Positions 45,801-53,467 of a DNA stretch of 64,000 bases are shown here, in pieces. This DNA comes from Shimia sp047124445 (GTDB lineage Bacteria > Pseudomonadota > Alphaproteobacteria > Rhodobacterales > Rhodobacteraceae), in NCBI RefSeq assembly GCF_047124445.1, contig NZ_CP138921.1, positions 3,100,001 to 3,164,000 of the forward strand, in the 5' to 3' direction. Under the pieces are notes generated by a model. That model made no database searches. It was not told the origin of the DNA and worked only from the letters and a program-made list of their open reading frames with translations. The translations under genes and the position numbers were made by a program. Each line of letters starts with the position of its first letter. Position 1 is the stretch's first letter.

Positions 45801-45882
45801 CACCTGGTCTGACGGAAGCTCAACCTCGTTGGAGGGGCCATTCCAAGCCGAGCATATCTACACGGTGACGCGGCAACCCTGA
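42832..45882 (+). CDS. permease (ArsP/DUF318-like) fused to FG-GAP repeats and UnbV/ASPIC domain
   Basis: 1016 residues. Residues about 10-355 hold eight or so membrane helices with the permease motif VCVNCAAPIARGMYSAG (C127 and C130) and ASPTLNIVVL. A linker leads to FG-GAP/VCBS calcium-type repeats (DYDRDGDLDLAIAS, DIDNDGWPDLFLTT, DFDDDGATDLIVGN, DFDLDGWQDVYIVN, DFDNDGDLDLITHP) and a C-terminal UnbV/ASPIC module (IGARVTITGADG, HFGLGDQ). Between repeats, residues 704-783 have six cysteines. It probably carries or transports something across the inner membrane while displaying a propeller outside. Coupled to sulfotransferase 3. Confidence 0.82.
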   Translation: MTALIQPPYQKRFFLAALIVAVLAYLFWTGSRYPALDEKAMMSGAIQLEDPLGFEALFPLTPDMSTLERIFFTTINWINTNKKGMTFGVLFAAAFLTAAGYLKQRSFRGGFANSLLGLAIGTPLGVCVNCAAPIARGMYSAGMRAETTLSAMIASPTLNIVVLTMLFSLLPFYMAVAKIALSLLVILVAVPLICRLLPQTEITPTLQEATPWSVDELSQGQPATDPLGTAILAVGQGFLKNLWYIVKMTVPLMLLAGFLGALVAVLLPQELITGLTFSILALIAVVIVGLFLPVPIAFDVVVTGALLSAGLAHGYVMGLLFTLGIFSVYSFLIVVQSVGPRAAGMLSGTIAVLGVVAGLGAQGYHEWQSRRALEMLLESHAPHAAPPMWSAAASEASAITVTSKPLAAASPAAEQPFTRMEADTIGIDKPLEFSFRDMWPPFWEGRSLSSADYDRDGDLDLAIASTEVGLYLYANDGSGQFAPTPAPLGDLATAPIFNAAFADIDNDGWPDLFLTTYLQGNYWWRNVEGSFGAEPPRAVPNNPQTPLSLAVALADVDANGTLDVALGNWAAGWYRRIPGEESRNRLILNTDGTLSGETYADMPGLPGETLTILFSDFDDDGATDLIVGNDFDIPDYFYRGDGAGGFAMLTEPQGLIPHTTTTTMAIKTADLANDGTTDIYMAQIAGRSSGVSETLKMQPLELYCDGIQNAEAKARCVKNMQIKSWYKSGNNFDPTYAKNCQTLTGRDQVECKAMLVKDLAIQKRDPSICELIRADQPIPRAYCDWHFQPTRTPSADEIALTHPQILRSNVLLARNGEGWEDQAEARGLDVGGWSWDTKVADFDLDGWQDVYIVNGTWVPNEVSPSNLFFHNKGDGSFAEASGPFGLEDYLMTASATQMDFDNDGDLDLITHPVNGPLVAFRNNAQGAALVFQFEDHIGNRDGIGARVTITGADGNTQMREVQLGGGFMSFDAPRAHFGLGDQTEAASAMVTWSDGSSTSLEGPFQAEHIYTVTRQP

Positions 45883-45976
45883 TGAGGTGTTGCATATTGC
45901 GCCCTGCTTTGGGGTCAAATATGCACCTCCGCAAAACAGCCGTGATACCGACGCAATACCGACGTGGATTTTGGAC

Positions 45977-46027
45977 CGTGCAACACCTGCGGTTGCTGCG
46001 TTGTGATCTTGGCAACCCGCCTCTCTG
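45977..46027 (+). promoter_or_regulatory. conserved upstream element of the DUF2793 gene (shared with ugd)
   Basis: CGTGCAA (45977), 8 bases, GTTGCTGCGTTG (45992-46003), then GCCTCTCTG (46019-46027). The 12-mer ends 60 bases before the start codon, against 65 at ugd. Confidence 0.4.
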
Positions 46028-46063
46028 ACTCTGGCGCCCATTCCCCATTGATGGAGTTGTCCC

Positions 46064-47443
46064 ATGTCAGAAAATTCTTCACGCCTTTCCTTGCCGTTTA
46101 TCATGCCCTCACAGGCCCAGAAGCACGTTACTCACAATGAAGCTTTGCAAAAATTGGACGTGTTGGTTCAGACCGTTGTTGAGGCTTTTGACGCCACCGA
46201 CCCACCAGCCGCACCAACCGACGGCGCCACCTGGGCTCTGGGTGCCGCGCCCACAGGGGATTGGTCCCACAATGCCCACAATCTGGCCACCTGGACCAAT
46301 GGCGCATGGCTTTTCACCGCGCTGCAACAAAGCTTTACTGCCGTTGAACAAGGCGGCGCTGAGCTGATGATCTGGGATGGGACCACCTGGAACCCTTCGG
46401 AGATTTCAGAGCTGTCCAATCTTAACGGTCTGGGCGTAAACACCACCCACGACAGCACCAACCGCTTGTCCGTGTCGGCCCCTGCGACGCTGTTGACCCA
46501 CGAAGGCGCCGGACATCAGGTCAAGATCAACAAGGCCACAGTGGCAGACACCGCAAGCCTGTTGTTCCAAACAGACTGGTCCGGTCGCGCAGAGATGGGC
46601 ACCACCGGCACCGATGACTTTTCCATAAAGGTCAGCCCCGACGGTTTGGCGTGGACCACCGGACTGCACTTTGACACCAACACAGGTATTCCCAACGCTC
46701 CGGAAGGTTTGTTGGTGGAGGGCGCGATCACAGGCACAGCTGTCACACAGAGCGCCACAGACGCAACATCAGGGCGTTTGCTGAAGGTTGGTGATGGTGG
46801 GGCCCTCGCTGGCGCAGTGCAGCTCAGCGGGTCGGAGAACCTTCACGAGCGCGATCTTGGATGCGGAAATTATGTTGCGATTGCAGCCACCACCGGTGGC
46901 TTGGCAGAAACCACCTCCCATTGGCATTCTCTGATGCTGACAAATCGGGAAAACGGCTTCCTTTCCGGCTTTGCTATTCGCAACGCAGCCAATCCCGCGT
47001 CGCAAAAATGTTGGTTTGGGACCGGCGGCACCGCATCCAACGCCGTGGTCTGGACCGAGCTTTGGCACCACGCCAACACCACGGTCGACACCAACGGCTT
47101 TCTGAAAGAAGCCAGCCCAATCATCCGCGTATCCCAAAATGGCATTGAGGAACCCGCGGAGCCACTAAACGCGCGGTTTTCCCGAATTGGCGTTGGGCAG
47201 TACCAGATCTCAAATGTGCCGCCACTGGCCCAACATGGGTGGCAAATTGAGGTGCCACAGGATGCAAACGGCAACAGGATTGTGTTTGTTGCAGTCTCCT
47301 ACGACGTCGGCGCGCGGGTGCTCAATGTCACAACGTCTGAGGTGGTCTGGGATGCTGGCTGGGTGGCAGGACGCGCAAAAGACATTCCCGAAAGCCGTTG
47401 GGTGGACCTTCGGTTCTCACCCTTGCCTGAGACAATCGAATAA
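46064..47443 (+). CDS. DUF2793 (phage/gene-transfer-agent-like) protein
   Basis: 459 residues. The N-terminal 110 residues are DUF2793: SLPFIMPSQAQKHVTHNEAL, LDVLVQTVV, WSHNAHNLATW, TWNP. The middle has pseudo-repeats and the C-terminal 90 residues form a beta-rich module (FSRIGVGQYQISNVPPLAQ) seen in some tail proteins. DUF2793 proteins occur in prophages and in gene transfer agents of Rhodobacterales, yet no other phage gene is here. It may be a surface or receptor-binding fibre. An upstream element shared with ugd suggests envelope-linked control. Confidence 0.75.
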   Translation: MSENSSRLSLPFIMPSQAQKHVTHNEALQKLDVLVQTVVEAFDATDPPAAPTDGATWALGAAPTGDWSHNAHNLATWTNGAWLFTALQQSFTAVEQGGAELMIWDGTTWNPSEISELSNLNGLGVNTTHDSTNRLSVSAPATLLTHEGAGHQVKINKATVADTASLLFQTDWSGRAEMGTTGTDDFSIKVSPDGLAWTTGLHFDTNTGIPNAPEGLLVEGAITGTAVTQSATDATSGRLLKVGDGGALAGAVQLSGSENLHERDLGCGNYVAIAATTGGLAETTSHWHSLMLTNRENGFLSGFAIRNAANPASQKCWFGTGGTASNAVVWTELWHHANTTVDTNGFLKEASPIIRVSQNGIEEPAEPLNARFSRIGVGQYQISNVPPLAQHGWQIEVPQDANGNRIVFVAVSYDVGARVLNVTTSEVVWDAGWVAGRAKDIPESRWVDLRFSPLPETIE

Positions 47444-47462
47444 ACCTGAAGTCCAAAATTGG

Positions 47463-47493
47463 GTTGGTCCGCCAATCACAGGGGCGGACCAAC
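47463..47493. terminator. bidirectional terminator between DUF2793 gene and manC
   Basis: Perfect 11-bp stem GTTGGTCCGCC / GGCGGACCAAC with a 9-base loop, in the 60-bp gap between two convergent genes, with pyrimidine-rich DNA (TCTGTCTTTCTT) after it on the plus strand. Confidence 0.75.
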
Positions 47494-47503
47494 TCTGTCT
47501 TTC

Positions 47504-48952
47504 TTACCCTTTGGCGCCTTGGCCGCGCGAATACACATCCTCATAGCGAATGATGTCGTCTTCGCCCAAATAGGACCCGGTCTGCACTTCAATCAGCACC
47601 ATTGGCACTTTGCCGGGGTTTTCCATCCGATGCACAGCGCCCAATGGAATGTAGACAGACTGGTTCTCCGTGACCAATTTGATCTCTTCATCAATGGTCA
47701 CTTTCGCTGTGCCTTCCACCACAATCCAGTGCTCGGATCGGTGATGGTGACTTTGCAGGCTCAGCGCAGCACCCGGATGCACATGAATACGTTTCACCTG
47801 GAAACGGCTGCCAACAACCAAGCTCTCAAACCAGCCCCAAGGGCGATAGTCACGTGGTAGAATTTCCGCCTGCGACGCGCCTTTTTCCTTCAGCGCTGAC
47901 ACGGCCCTTTTAACGTCCTGAGCGCGGTCTTTATGCGCCACCAGAACGGCATCCGGCATCGCCACGGCAATCACATCCTGCAACCCAATGCCGACCAGCT
48001 CCTGGCTGTCGTCCTCGGCGCGCAGCAGGGTGTTCTCGCACTCGATGGAGGTGGCAGGCCCGCTGGTGACCACACCGTCTCCATCTGGATCGCTTTCCAT
48101 CCAGACCGCGTCCCAGCCACCCAGATCAGACCAGGCGCCACCGTAGGGCACAACAGACAGGTTCTCGGCTTTTTCCATAACGGCATAGTCGATCGAAATG
48201 TCTTCCATTTCCGACCAGGCTTCCGGATCGAGCCGCGTAAAGCTCAGATCGGCTTCGGCAGAGGCCACCGCCCGGCGCGCGCTGGCCAGCATCTCGGGCG
48301 CATGTTGTTCAAACGCAGCAATCAACTTGTCGGTGGCAAACAGGAAAATCCCGGCATTCCAAAGGTGCTGACCGCCCGCCAAAAGGGTCTCGGCCTTCTC
48401 GGCATCCGGCTTCTCGACAAAGCTTTTAAGCGGCTGCGCCACAGGCGCAAAATCCGCTTCCGGGCTTTGGCTCAGTTCCAGCCAGCCATAGCCGGTTTCT
48501 GCCCGATCCGGACGAATGCCAAAAGTCACCAACTGACCACTCGCTGCTGCTGGGGCCGCAGCGCATACCGCGGCGCGGAATCGCTCCGCATCGGGGATCA
48601 CGTGATCAGAAGGCGCCACCAGCATCAAAGCACCCGGAGAGCGGGCTTCAAGCACCAAGGCCCCTGCAAGGATCGCAGGGGCGGTGTTGCGGCCCTCCGG
48701 TTCGATCATGGTTGCGGCGGCACTGATTTCCTTGGCGGCCAATTGCTCGATCACAATGAACCGGAAATCGGAACCTGTGATCACCAAAGGCGCGGCAAAA
48801 CCCTCGCCGGACAAGCGCTCGGCAGACGCCTGAAACAGGCTGTCTTCACCGGTCAGCTTGGCAAATTGTTTCGGATAGCTTTTGCGGCTCAGCGGCCAAA
48901 GCCGTGTTCCCGAGCCACCGCAAAGAAGAAGAGGATGAATAATTTGGGTCAT
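47504..48952 (-). CDS. manC: mannose-1-phosphate guanylyltransferase / mannose-6-phosphate isomerase
   Basis: 482 residues, the bifunctional type. The N-terminal nucleotidyltransferase has GGSGTRLWPLSRKSYPKQF and FVEKPDAE; the C-terminal cupin isomerase domain has RPWGWFES, the metal-binding HPGAALSLQSHHHRSEHW and VYIPLGAVHRMENPG. It makes GDP-mannose, the precursor converted by gmd and fcl in the same operon. Last gene of the leftward glycan block. No phosphomannomutase gene is in the window. Confidence 0.95.
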   Translation of the reverse strand: MTQIIHPLLLCGGSGTRLWPLSRKSYPKQFAKLTGEDSLFQASAERLSGEGFAAPLVITGSDFRFIVIEQLAAKEISAAATMIEPEGRNTAPAILAGALVLEARSPGALMLVAPSDHVIPDAERFRAAVCAAAPAAASGQLVTFGIRPDRAETGYGWLELSQSPEADFAPVAQPLKSFVEKPDAEKAETLLAGGQHLWNAGIFLFATDKLIAAFEQHAPEMLASARRAVASAEADLSFTRLDPEAWSEMEDISIDYAVMEKAENLSVVPYGGAWSDLGGWDAVWMESDPDGDGVVTSGPATSIECENTLLRAEDDSQELVGIGLQDVIAVAMPDAVLVAHKDRAQDVKRAVSALKEKGASQAEILPRDYRPWGWFESLVVGSRFQVKRIHVHPGAALSLQSHHHRSEHWIVVEGTAKVTIDEEIKLVTENQSVYIPLGAVHRMENPGKVPMVLIEVQTGSYLGEDDIIRYEDVYSRGQGAKG

Positions 48953-48954
48953 GA

Positions 48955-49668
48955 TTAGGCACTTTTCGAAAGGAGTCTAATAGGAAGGTGCTCGATAAAG
49001 CCTTTTTTCTTGGCGCGGTTATAAAGCTTAAAGTCCTCGGCGTGTTTGTCACGCAACTCAGACAGTGTCTCTTCGGAAAAATCGGTTTTGCTAAGTGTTT
49101 TGAAGTCGGAATTTTCGGATTGGCGCTCTTGCGTGGTGTTGCGTTTCTTGGCGAACACCTTGGCCGGTACGGTCCTGTTCACCATCCGCTGGAGTACCGC
49201 ACGGCTCGTCTCTTCGACGTTATCAACCGCTGAAATCATATATTGCCATTTGGGCGCTACGTCATGCTTCGGACGCAGGAACCTGCACTGCTCATTGGCG
49301 ACGACGCTTGTGACATACTTGACCCCATCCCTGTCCCGCATTTTGGCGTGCCCGGGGTGTTTCGGGTTCAAGGAAACGTAATTGTACATCGAGATGAGAC
49401 GATCAATCGGATCCCTGACAAAGGACAACATCAGCACGTCTTGAGCTGCGGCCACCTGGGGGTTGTCCGTCAGGATACTGACCGGCACATGGCTGCACAG
49501 GAATTGCCAGTCCTCCGGCATTTTATACTCGGGGAAGTTTTCCGGCGTTACACCGTAGAGCCTATAGGCTTCAATGCACTTGATACCCTCCGGTGCCATT
49601 TGCCGCTGCAAGTTAAGGCGGGCGGATGTTCCTGCGGCTTTGGGGATATGTGCAAAAATTAGTCGCAT
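48955..49668 (-). CDS. sulfotransferase-family protein 4
   Basis: 237 residues. PAPS loop LIFAHIPKAAGTSARLNL and 3'-phosphate segment MLSFVRDPIDRLISMYNY, both at expected positions, with FLCSHVPV between. The lysine-rich C-terminal third is less conserved. It is 2 bases from manC and 89 bp from fcl. Confidence 0.83.
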   Translation of the reverse strand: MRLIFAHIPKAAGTSARLNLQRQMAPEGIKCIEAYRLYGVTPENFPEYKMPEDWQFLCSHVPVSILTDNPQVAAAQDVLMLSFVRDPIDRLISMYNYVSLNPKHPGHAKMRDRDGVKYVTSVVANEQCRFLRPKHDVAPKWQYMISAVDNVEETSRAVLQRMVNRTVPAKVFAKKRNTTQERQSENSDFKTLSKTDFSEETLSELRDKHAEDFKLYNRAKKKGFIEHLPIRLLSKSA

Positions 49669-49757
49669 ATTGTGGCCCTAGTTGTGGGGTCTGAATTTGT
49701 ATTGAAGCGCGCGGGGCGCCTAAAGTGTACTTATGATACGTCCGGAGCGGATTTCGC

Positions 49758-50726
49758 CTATTTCCGGAAGCTGTCCTGGTTTTCAAGAAACCATTGATAC
49801 GTTTCTTTCAAACCGTCTTCCAAACTGACCCTTGCTGTCCAGCCCATATCTGCCAAACGGCTTACATCCATGAGCTTTTTCATTGTGCCATCGGGCTTGC
49901 TGAGGTCTTGGACGATGCGGCCCTTGTATCCCGTCACCTCGGCAACCATGCGCCCGAGCTCCCCAATCGAGACATCGGTGCCGGTGCCAACATTGATGTG
50001 GCTCAGCATGGGGTCTGTGTTCGCGTCGTAAGTCTTTTTGTCCAACTCCAGCACAAACAGGCTGGCTTCGGCCATGTCATCCACATGCAGGAACTCGCGC
50101 ATCGGTTTGCCAGTGCCCCACATCACGACCTCTTCCTGGCCAGTCTGCGCTGCTTCGTGGAAACGACGGATCAACGCAGGCATCACGTGGGAGTTTTCCG
50201 GGTGGAAGTTGTCGCCGGGGCCGTACAGGTTTGTCGGCATCACTGACCGGTAGTCCACGCCGTGCTGCCGGTTGTAACTCTCACACAGCTTGATGCCTGC
50301 AATTTTGGCCACCGCATAAGGCTCGTTGGTGGGCTCCAGCGTGCCGGTCAGCAGCGCGTCTTCTTTCATCGGCTGCGGCACCGCTTTGGGGTAGATGCAG
50401 GAACTCCCCAATTGCAACAGCTTCTTGGCGCCAGCCGCAAAGGCCTGATGGATCACGTTGCATTCGATCATCAGGTTTTCATAGATAAAGTCCGCGGGGT
50501 AGGTGTTGTTGGCATGGATGCCCCCAACCTTGGCCGCTGCCAGAATAACGACATCCGGCTTCTCGCTGTCCATGAAGTCCCGTACGGCTGCCTGATTGGT
50601 CAGGTCCAGCTCTTTGTGCGTCCGGGTGACGATCTGCAGGTCTTCACCCGCCACCTTTCGGGCTTGCAAGCGGCGTGTGATGGCGCCTCCGACCATACCT
50701 CGATGTCCTGCAACGTAAATTTTCAT
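49758..50726 (-). CDS. fcl: GDP-L-fucose synthase
   Basis: 322 residues. NADP-binding GHRGMVGGA, catalytic serine in LGSSCIYP (108-109), Y137 and K141 in YAVAKIAG, and RDF-like substrate segments (FHPENSHVMPALIRRFHEA, WGTGKPMREFLHVDD). It epimerises and reduces GDP-4-keto-6-deoxymannose to GDP-L-fucose. Works directly after gmd, in the same transcription unit. Confidence 0.96.
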   Translation of the reverse strand: MKIYVAGHRGMVGGAITRRLQARKVAGEDLQIVTRTHKELDLTNQAAVRDFMDSEKPDVVILAAAKVGGIHANNTYPADFIYENLMIECNVIHQAFAAGAKKLLQLGSSCIYPKAVPQPMKEDALLTGTLEPTNEPYAVAKIAGIKLCESYNRQHGVDYRSVMPTNLYGPGDNFHPENSHVMPALIRRFHEAAQTGQEEVVMWGTGKPMREFLHVDDMAEASLFVLELDKKTYDANTDPMLSHINVGTGTDVSIGELGRMVAEVTGYKGRIVQDLSKPDGTMKKLMDVSRLADMGWTARVSLEDGLKETYQWFLENQDSFRK

Positions 50727-50812
50727 ACCAACTTCGTTCCTAATTCATTTCTCTAAACAGGCATCCCAAGCAAACAATGGCGGCGCTTTTGGGGTGAGTC
50801 ACGTATGGCACC

Positions 50813-51538
50813 CTACCAGCCTTCGGTGTCCTGTCCCGGGTTTTCGAGTGCGGGTTCTGATAGTCCCAATTGCTCCAGCTCAAACTGCGTAAACCCCCGC
50901 GCGCTTCTGGACCAGGTTGTATCGCTCCGCACTTCACGCGCAGGAACCCCTGCAAAAACCGTATTTTCTGGCATGTCGCCAGTCAAAACCGCGCCTGTGC
51001 CGAGGATGCTCCCGGAGCCAATTGTCACATCTGGCATAATCGTTGTCCGACGGCCGATCCATACATGTTTGCCGATCTCGATCCGGCGTCGGCCTTCATT
51101 GATGAGTGTCCGTGTCTTAAGGTCGATAATGCCGTGCTGGTCGTTGGATTGAATGAGAATGTCATCAGACCAAAGCCCGTCTTCTCCAATAATCACATCG
51201 GCGTTGTCACAAACGATCTTGGCTTTGTTGATTGTGGTGTTGCGACCGATATGCAGATGCGCCTGCCGCCAAACCCGGACGTCCAGCCGCATTGGTCCCA
51301 CCGTGTCAATTTTGATGGTGCCGCTTCCCGGCCCAAGCGCAATCCGGAGCTTCCCCTTGATCGGTTTGGCGGGAAGTTCGATCCGGTATCCATCCCGCCG
51401 CCCAGGGACGTCCGGCACGGCAAGCACCAGGCTCTTCAAAGATTGTTTGGGAGCCAATAGAACACAATCCCGAAAATACTTCTTCGCTTTCGGGGGAACC
51501 AGCTTGGCCAAATCGTGTTCTATACGCCGATCACTCAT
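50813..51538 (-). CDS. hexapeptide-repeat O-acetyltransferase
   Basis: 241 residues from the ATG at 51538, which overlaps the previous stop as ATGA. Residues about 125-225 are left-handed beta-helix repeats (IGRNTTINKAKI, IGEDGLW, IEIGKHVWIGRRTTIMPDV, IGSGSILGTGAVLT) ending with NTVFAGVPAREV, as in WcaF/Vat-type acetyltransferases. The first 110 residues are of unknown fold. Probably acetylates a sugar of the surface glycan using acetyl-CoA. Confidence 0.85.
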   Translation of the reverse strand: MSDRRIEHDLAKLVPPKAKKYFRDCVLLAPKQSLKSLVLAVPDVPGRRDGYRIELPAKPIKGKLRIALGPGSGTIKIDTVGPMRLDVRVWRQAHLHIGRNTTINKAKIVCDNADVIIGEDGLWSDDILIQSNDQHGIIDLKTRTLINEGRRRIEIGKHVWIGRRTTIMPDVTIGSGSILGTGAVLTGDMPENTVFAGVPAREVRSDTTWSRSARGFTQFELEQLGLSEPALENPGQDTEGW

Positions 51539-52287
51539 AGGTAGATCTGCCCCCAGTAATCGGCAGGCTTCCCGCAATGCTTCAGCAGCTTCTGGACGTC
51601 TTCTGCCAACTCTTTGGCAATGTCTGTTCTGAGCTGTGGCGGAATATTCCCCACCCGCCACTGCGGACCACGAATGTCGCGGTCGGTACCGCGATTGAAG
51701 ACCTCGGGACTAATTTCGGCAGCGGTCTGTGGCACGCCTAAGAACTCGAACAGGCTGTTCAATGTGACTTCGAAGTTGTTTTTGAGGTCTTCAAGAAAGA
51801 CGACTCTCACTTGCTCCGTCGGAAACACATCCAAATAGGCGCTGATCTGGTAGTGATAGCGCGTCCTGTCGACAAAAACCTTGCGATGTTCAGGTAGAGA
51901 CAACGACTTTTCCAGATTATTGAACTTGTCTGGCTTCGTGGCCGCCCAGTGATTGAAGTGTGAGACAATCCGGCTCAAAGGTTCCCGCACAACATAGAGA
52001 ATTTTCATGTCAGGATCGAACTCGTGGATGCGCTGCGGCACGCCGGGAAAGTCATCCCTGAACGAGTATTGAGGGGTGGTTTCAAAAAAGATATCCGCGT
52101 CTGTGCCTTCCGGGAAATGCGGCTCCAACCACTTTGGACCTTTGTCAAAATGCTTCGTGAAGTACATCAGTTCCTTTTCTTTCGTCCCGAAAACCCTCGG
52201 GTGAGACGAAAGATAACGATGAAGGGATGTTGTGCCGGCCTTGCCCGCACCCACCACAATCATATTTGGATGCTTATTTGCTGACAT
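51535..52287 (-). CDS. sulfotransferase-family protein 5 (Sulfotransfer_1 type)
   Basis: 250 residues. PAPS loop MIVVGAGKAGTTSLHRYL, acceptor segment KELMYFTKHFDKG, 3'-phosphate segment ILYVVREPLSRIVSHFNHW and VVFLEDLKNN, all in the order seen in heparan-type and bacterial sugar sulfotransferases. Coupled by overlap to the acetyltransferase, so sulfation and acetylation of the same glycan is likely (inference). Confidence 0.88.
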   Translation of the reverse strand: MSANKHPNMIVVGAGKAGTTSLHRYLSSHPRVFGTKEKELMYFTKHFDKGPKWLEPHFPEGTDADIFFETTPQYSFRDDFPGVPQRIHEFDPDMKILYVVREPLSRIVSHFNHWAATKPDKFNNLEKSLSLPEHRKVFVDRTRYHYQISAYLDVFPTEQVRVVFLEDLKNNFEVTLNSLFEFLGVPQTAAEISPEVFNRGTDRDIRGPQWRVGNIPPQLRTDIAKELAEDVQKLLKHCGKPADYWGQIYL

Positions 52288-52549
52288 TCACAGTTCCTCA
52301 TTCAATTCAAAATTCAAAATTTTCCGACTGCTTCGAGACGGGATTGCCAAATTTCGTTAACCTGAAACCACTGGGTCTCTGAAGCTGTGATCCATGCCGT
52401 CCGACCGCACGTGAGACTGTGCCGTGACCAGGCTCACATTGCGAGCGGTGCGAACTGCGTCTGATCCGCAACGATCCGTGTTCGAAATGTTCACTCTCAT
52501 CTTCCTCTCACAAGCGAACATCACAGCCACAGCCTCACTTCCCGGCGCC

Positions 52550-53434
52550 TTATTTTGCCGGAAACAGGTTGTCCAGTTTTGCCGCCGCTTCCTGATATTT
52601 CGCCTCAAAATCCCGGAGCTTGGGGTTTTTCAAGACCTCTTCTGCATTGGCGCAGTGGGACACTTCCAAACCGCCTTTTCGAAGCCTGGTTTGACTTTGG
52701 GCTCCGAGCTTGGCGACGTCATCACCCATAAGCCGCGTCAACGCCTTGTTGAATCTATTCACCTGGATAAGGGGAGAAAACACGTCCTCCGCAAACAGCA
52801 GCGAGGGCGTGCCAGCATGTCCGAAATAGAACTGCGTGTCCTCTATCATCTTGAGCGTTCTGTTCATGAAATTTCGAGCGATGGCGCGGATTTCCAGAAT
52901 ATCGTCCGCGTCCGCCGTGATTGAAATTTTGTCCTGCTCAGCAAGATACGCCTCATAGTCCTCTTTGGACATGGCGCGGGCCTTGAACTGCTGATGCCGA
53001 CCGCCATACACTTTTTCGCTCAGAAACACCTTGATCGCCTGATGACTCAGGGACTTGCGCAACATGATCAGCGGGTGCACGTCATTTTCGGCAAACACTT
53101 CAGAGATTTTTTGGGTGTCCGGCAGATCGGACGGAAAGCTGCGCCATTTGAACAGCATGTGCGGTTTTTGCTCAACCGACGGGATTGGCTGCCCGTCACG
53201 CATTTTCACCAAGCTGTCCTGTTCGAGAATGACATTGCTTTCGCGCGCGTACAGCGTTTTCAGGATGTCCGCAAAGTCCTTGGACACACTGGATTCATCC
53301 GGCGAGACCTCCAGAACACGTTGAAAGTCAAAATGCTCTTTGACGGGCACGTATACATTTTCGACGAGGTGTGCGTACTCAATCATCGGTGTTGAGCACA
53401 CATTGCCTGTATACATTAGGACAACATTGGACAT
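52550..53434 (-). CDS. protein of unknown function, possibly a divergent sulfotransferase
   Basis: 294 residues; AAGGA lies before the ATG. I do not recognise a family. It begins VVLMYTGNVCSTPMIEYA, which could be a degenerate nucleotide-binding loop, and has HPLIMLRKSLSHQAIKVFL in the position where sulfotransferases have the arginine-serine 3'-phosphate segment, but the canonical lysine-glycine loop is absent. The C-terminus is charged and helical. Location between gmd and sulfotransferase 5 suggests a role in the same glycan. The 262 bp downstream of it (52288-52549) show no gene. Confidence 0.6.
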   Translation of the reverse strand: MSNVVLMYTGNVCSTPMIEYAHLVENVYVPVKEHFDFQRVLEVSPDESSVSKDFADILKTLYARESNVILEQDSLVKMRDGQPIPSVEQKPHMLFKWRSFPSDLPDTQKISEVFAENDVHPLIMLRKSLSHQAIKVFLSEKVYGGRHQQFKARAMSKEDYEAYLAEQDKISITADADDILEIRAIARNFMNRTLKMIEDTQFYFGHAGTPSLLFAEDVFSPLIQVNRFNKALTRLMGDDVAKLGAQSQTRLRKGGLEVSHCANAEEVLKNPKLRDFEAKYQEAAAKLDNLFPAK

Positions 53435-53467
53435 GTTGATATCCTTTCCTTTTTTCTTCCCGTCGGC

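Noticed and set aside
52288..52549. short repeats (AATTCAAAATTCAAAATT) in the gap before sulfotransferase 5
   Set aside because: Only two or three partial 8-base copies in AT-rich DNA; no sign of a repeat family or a regulatory site.
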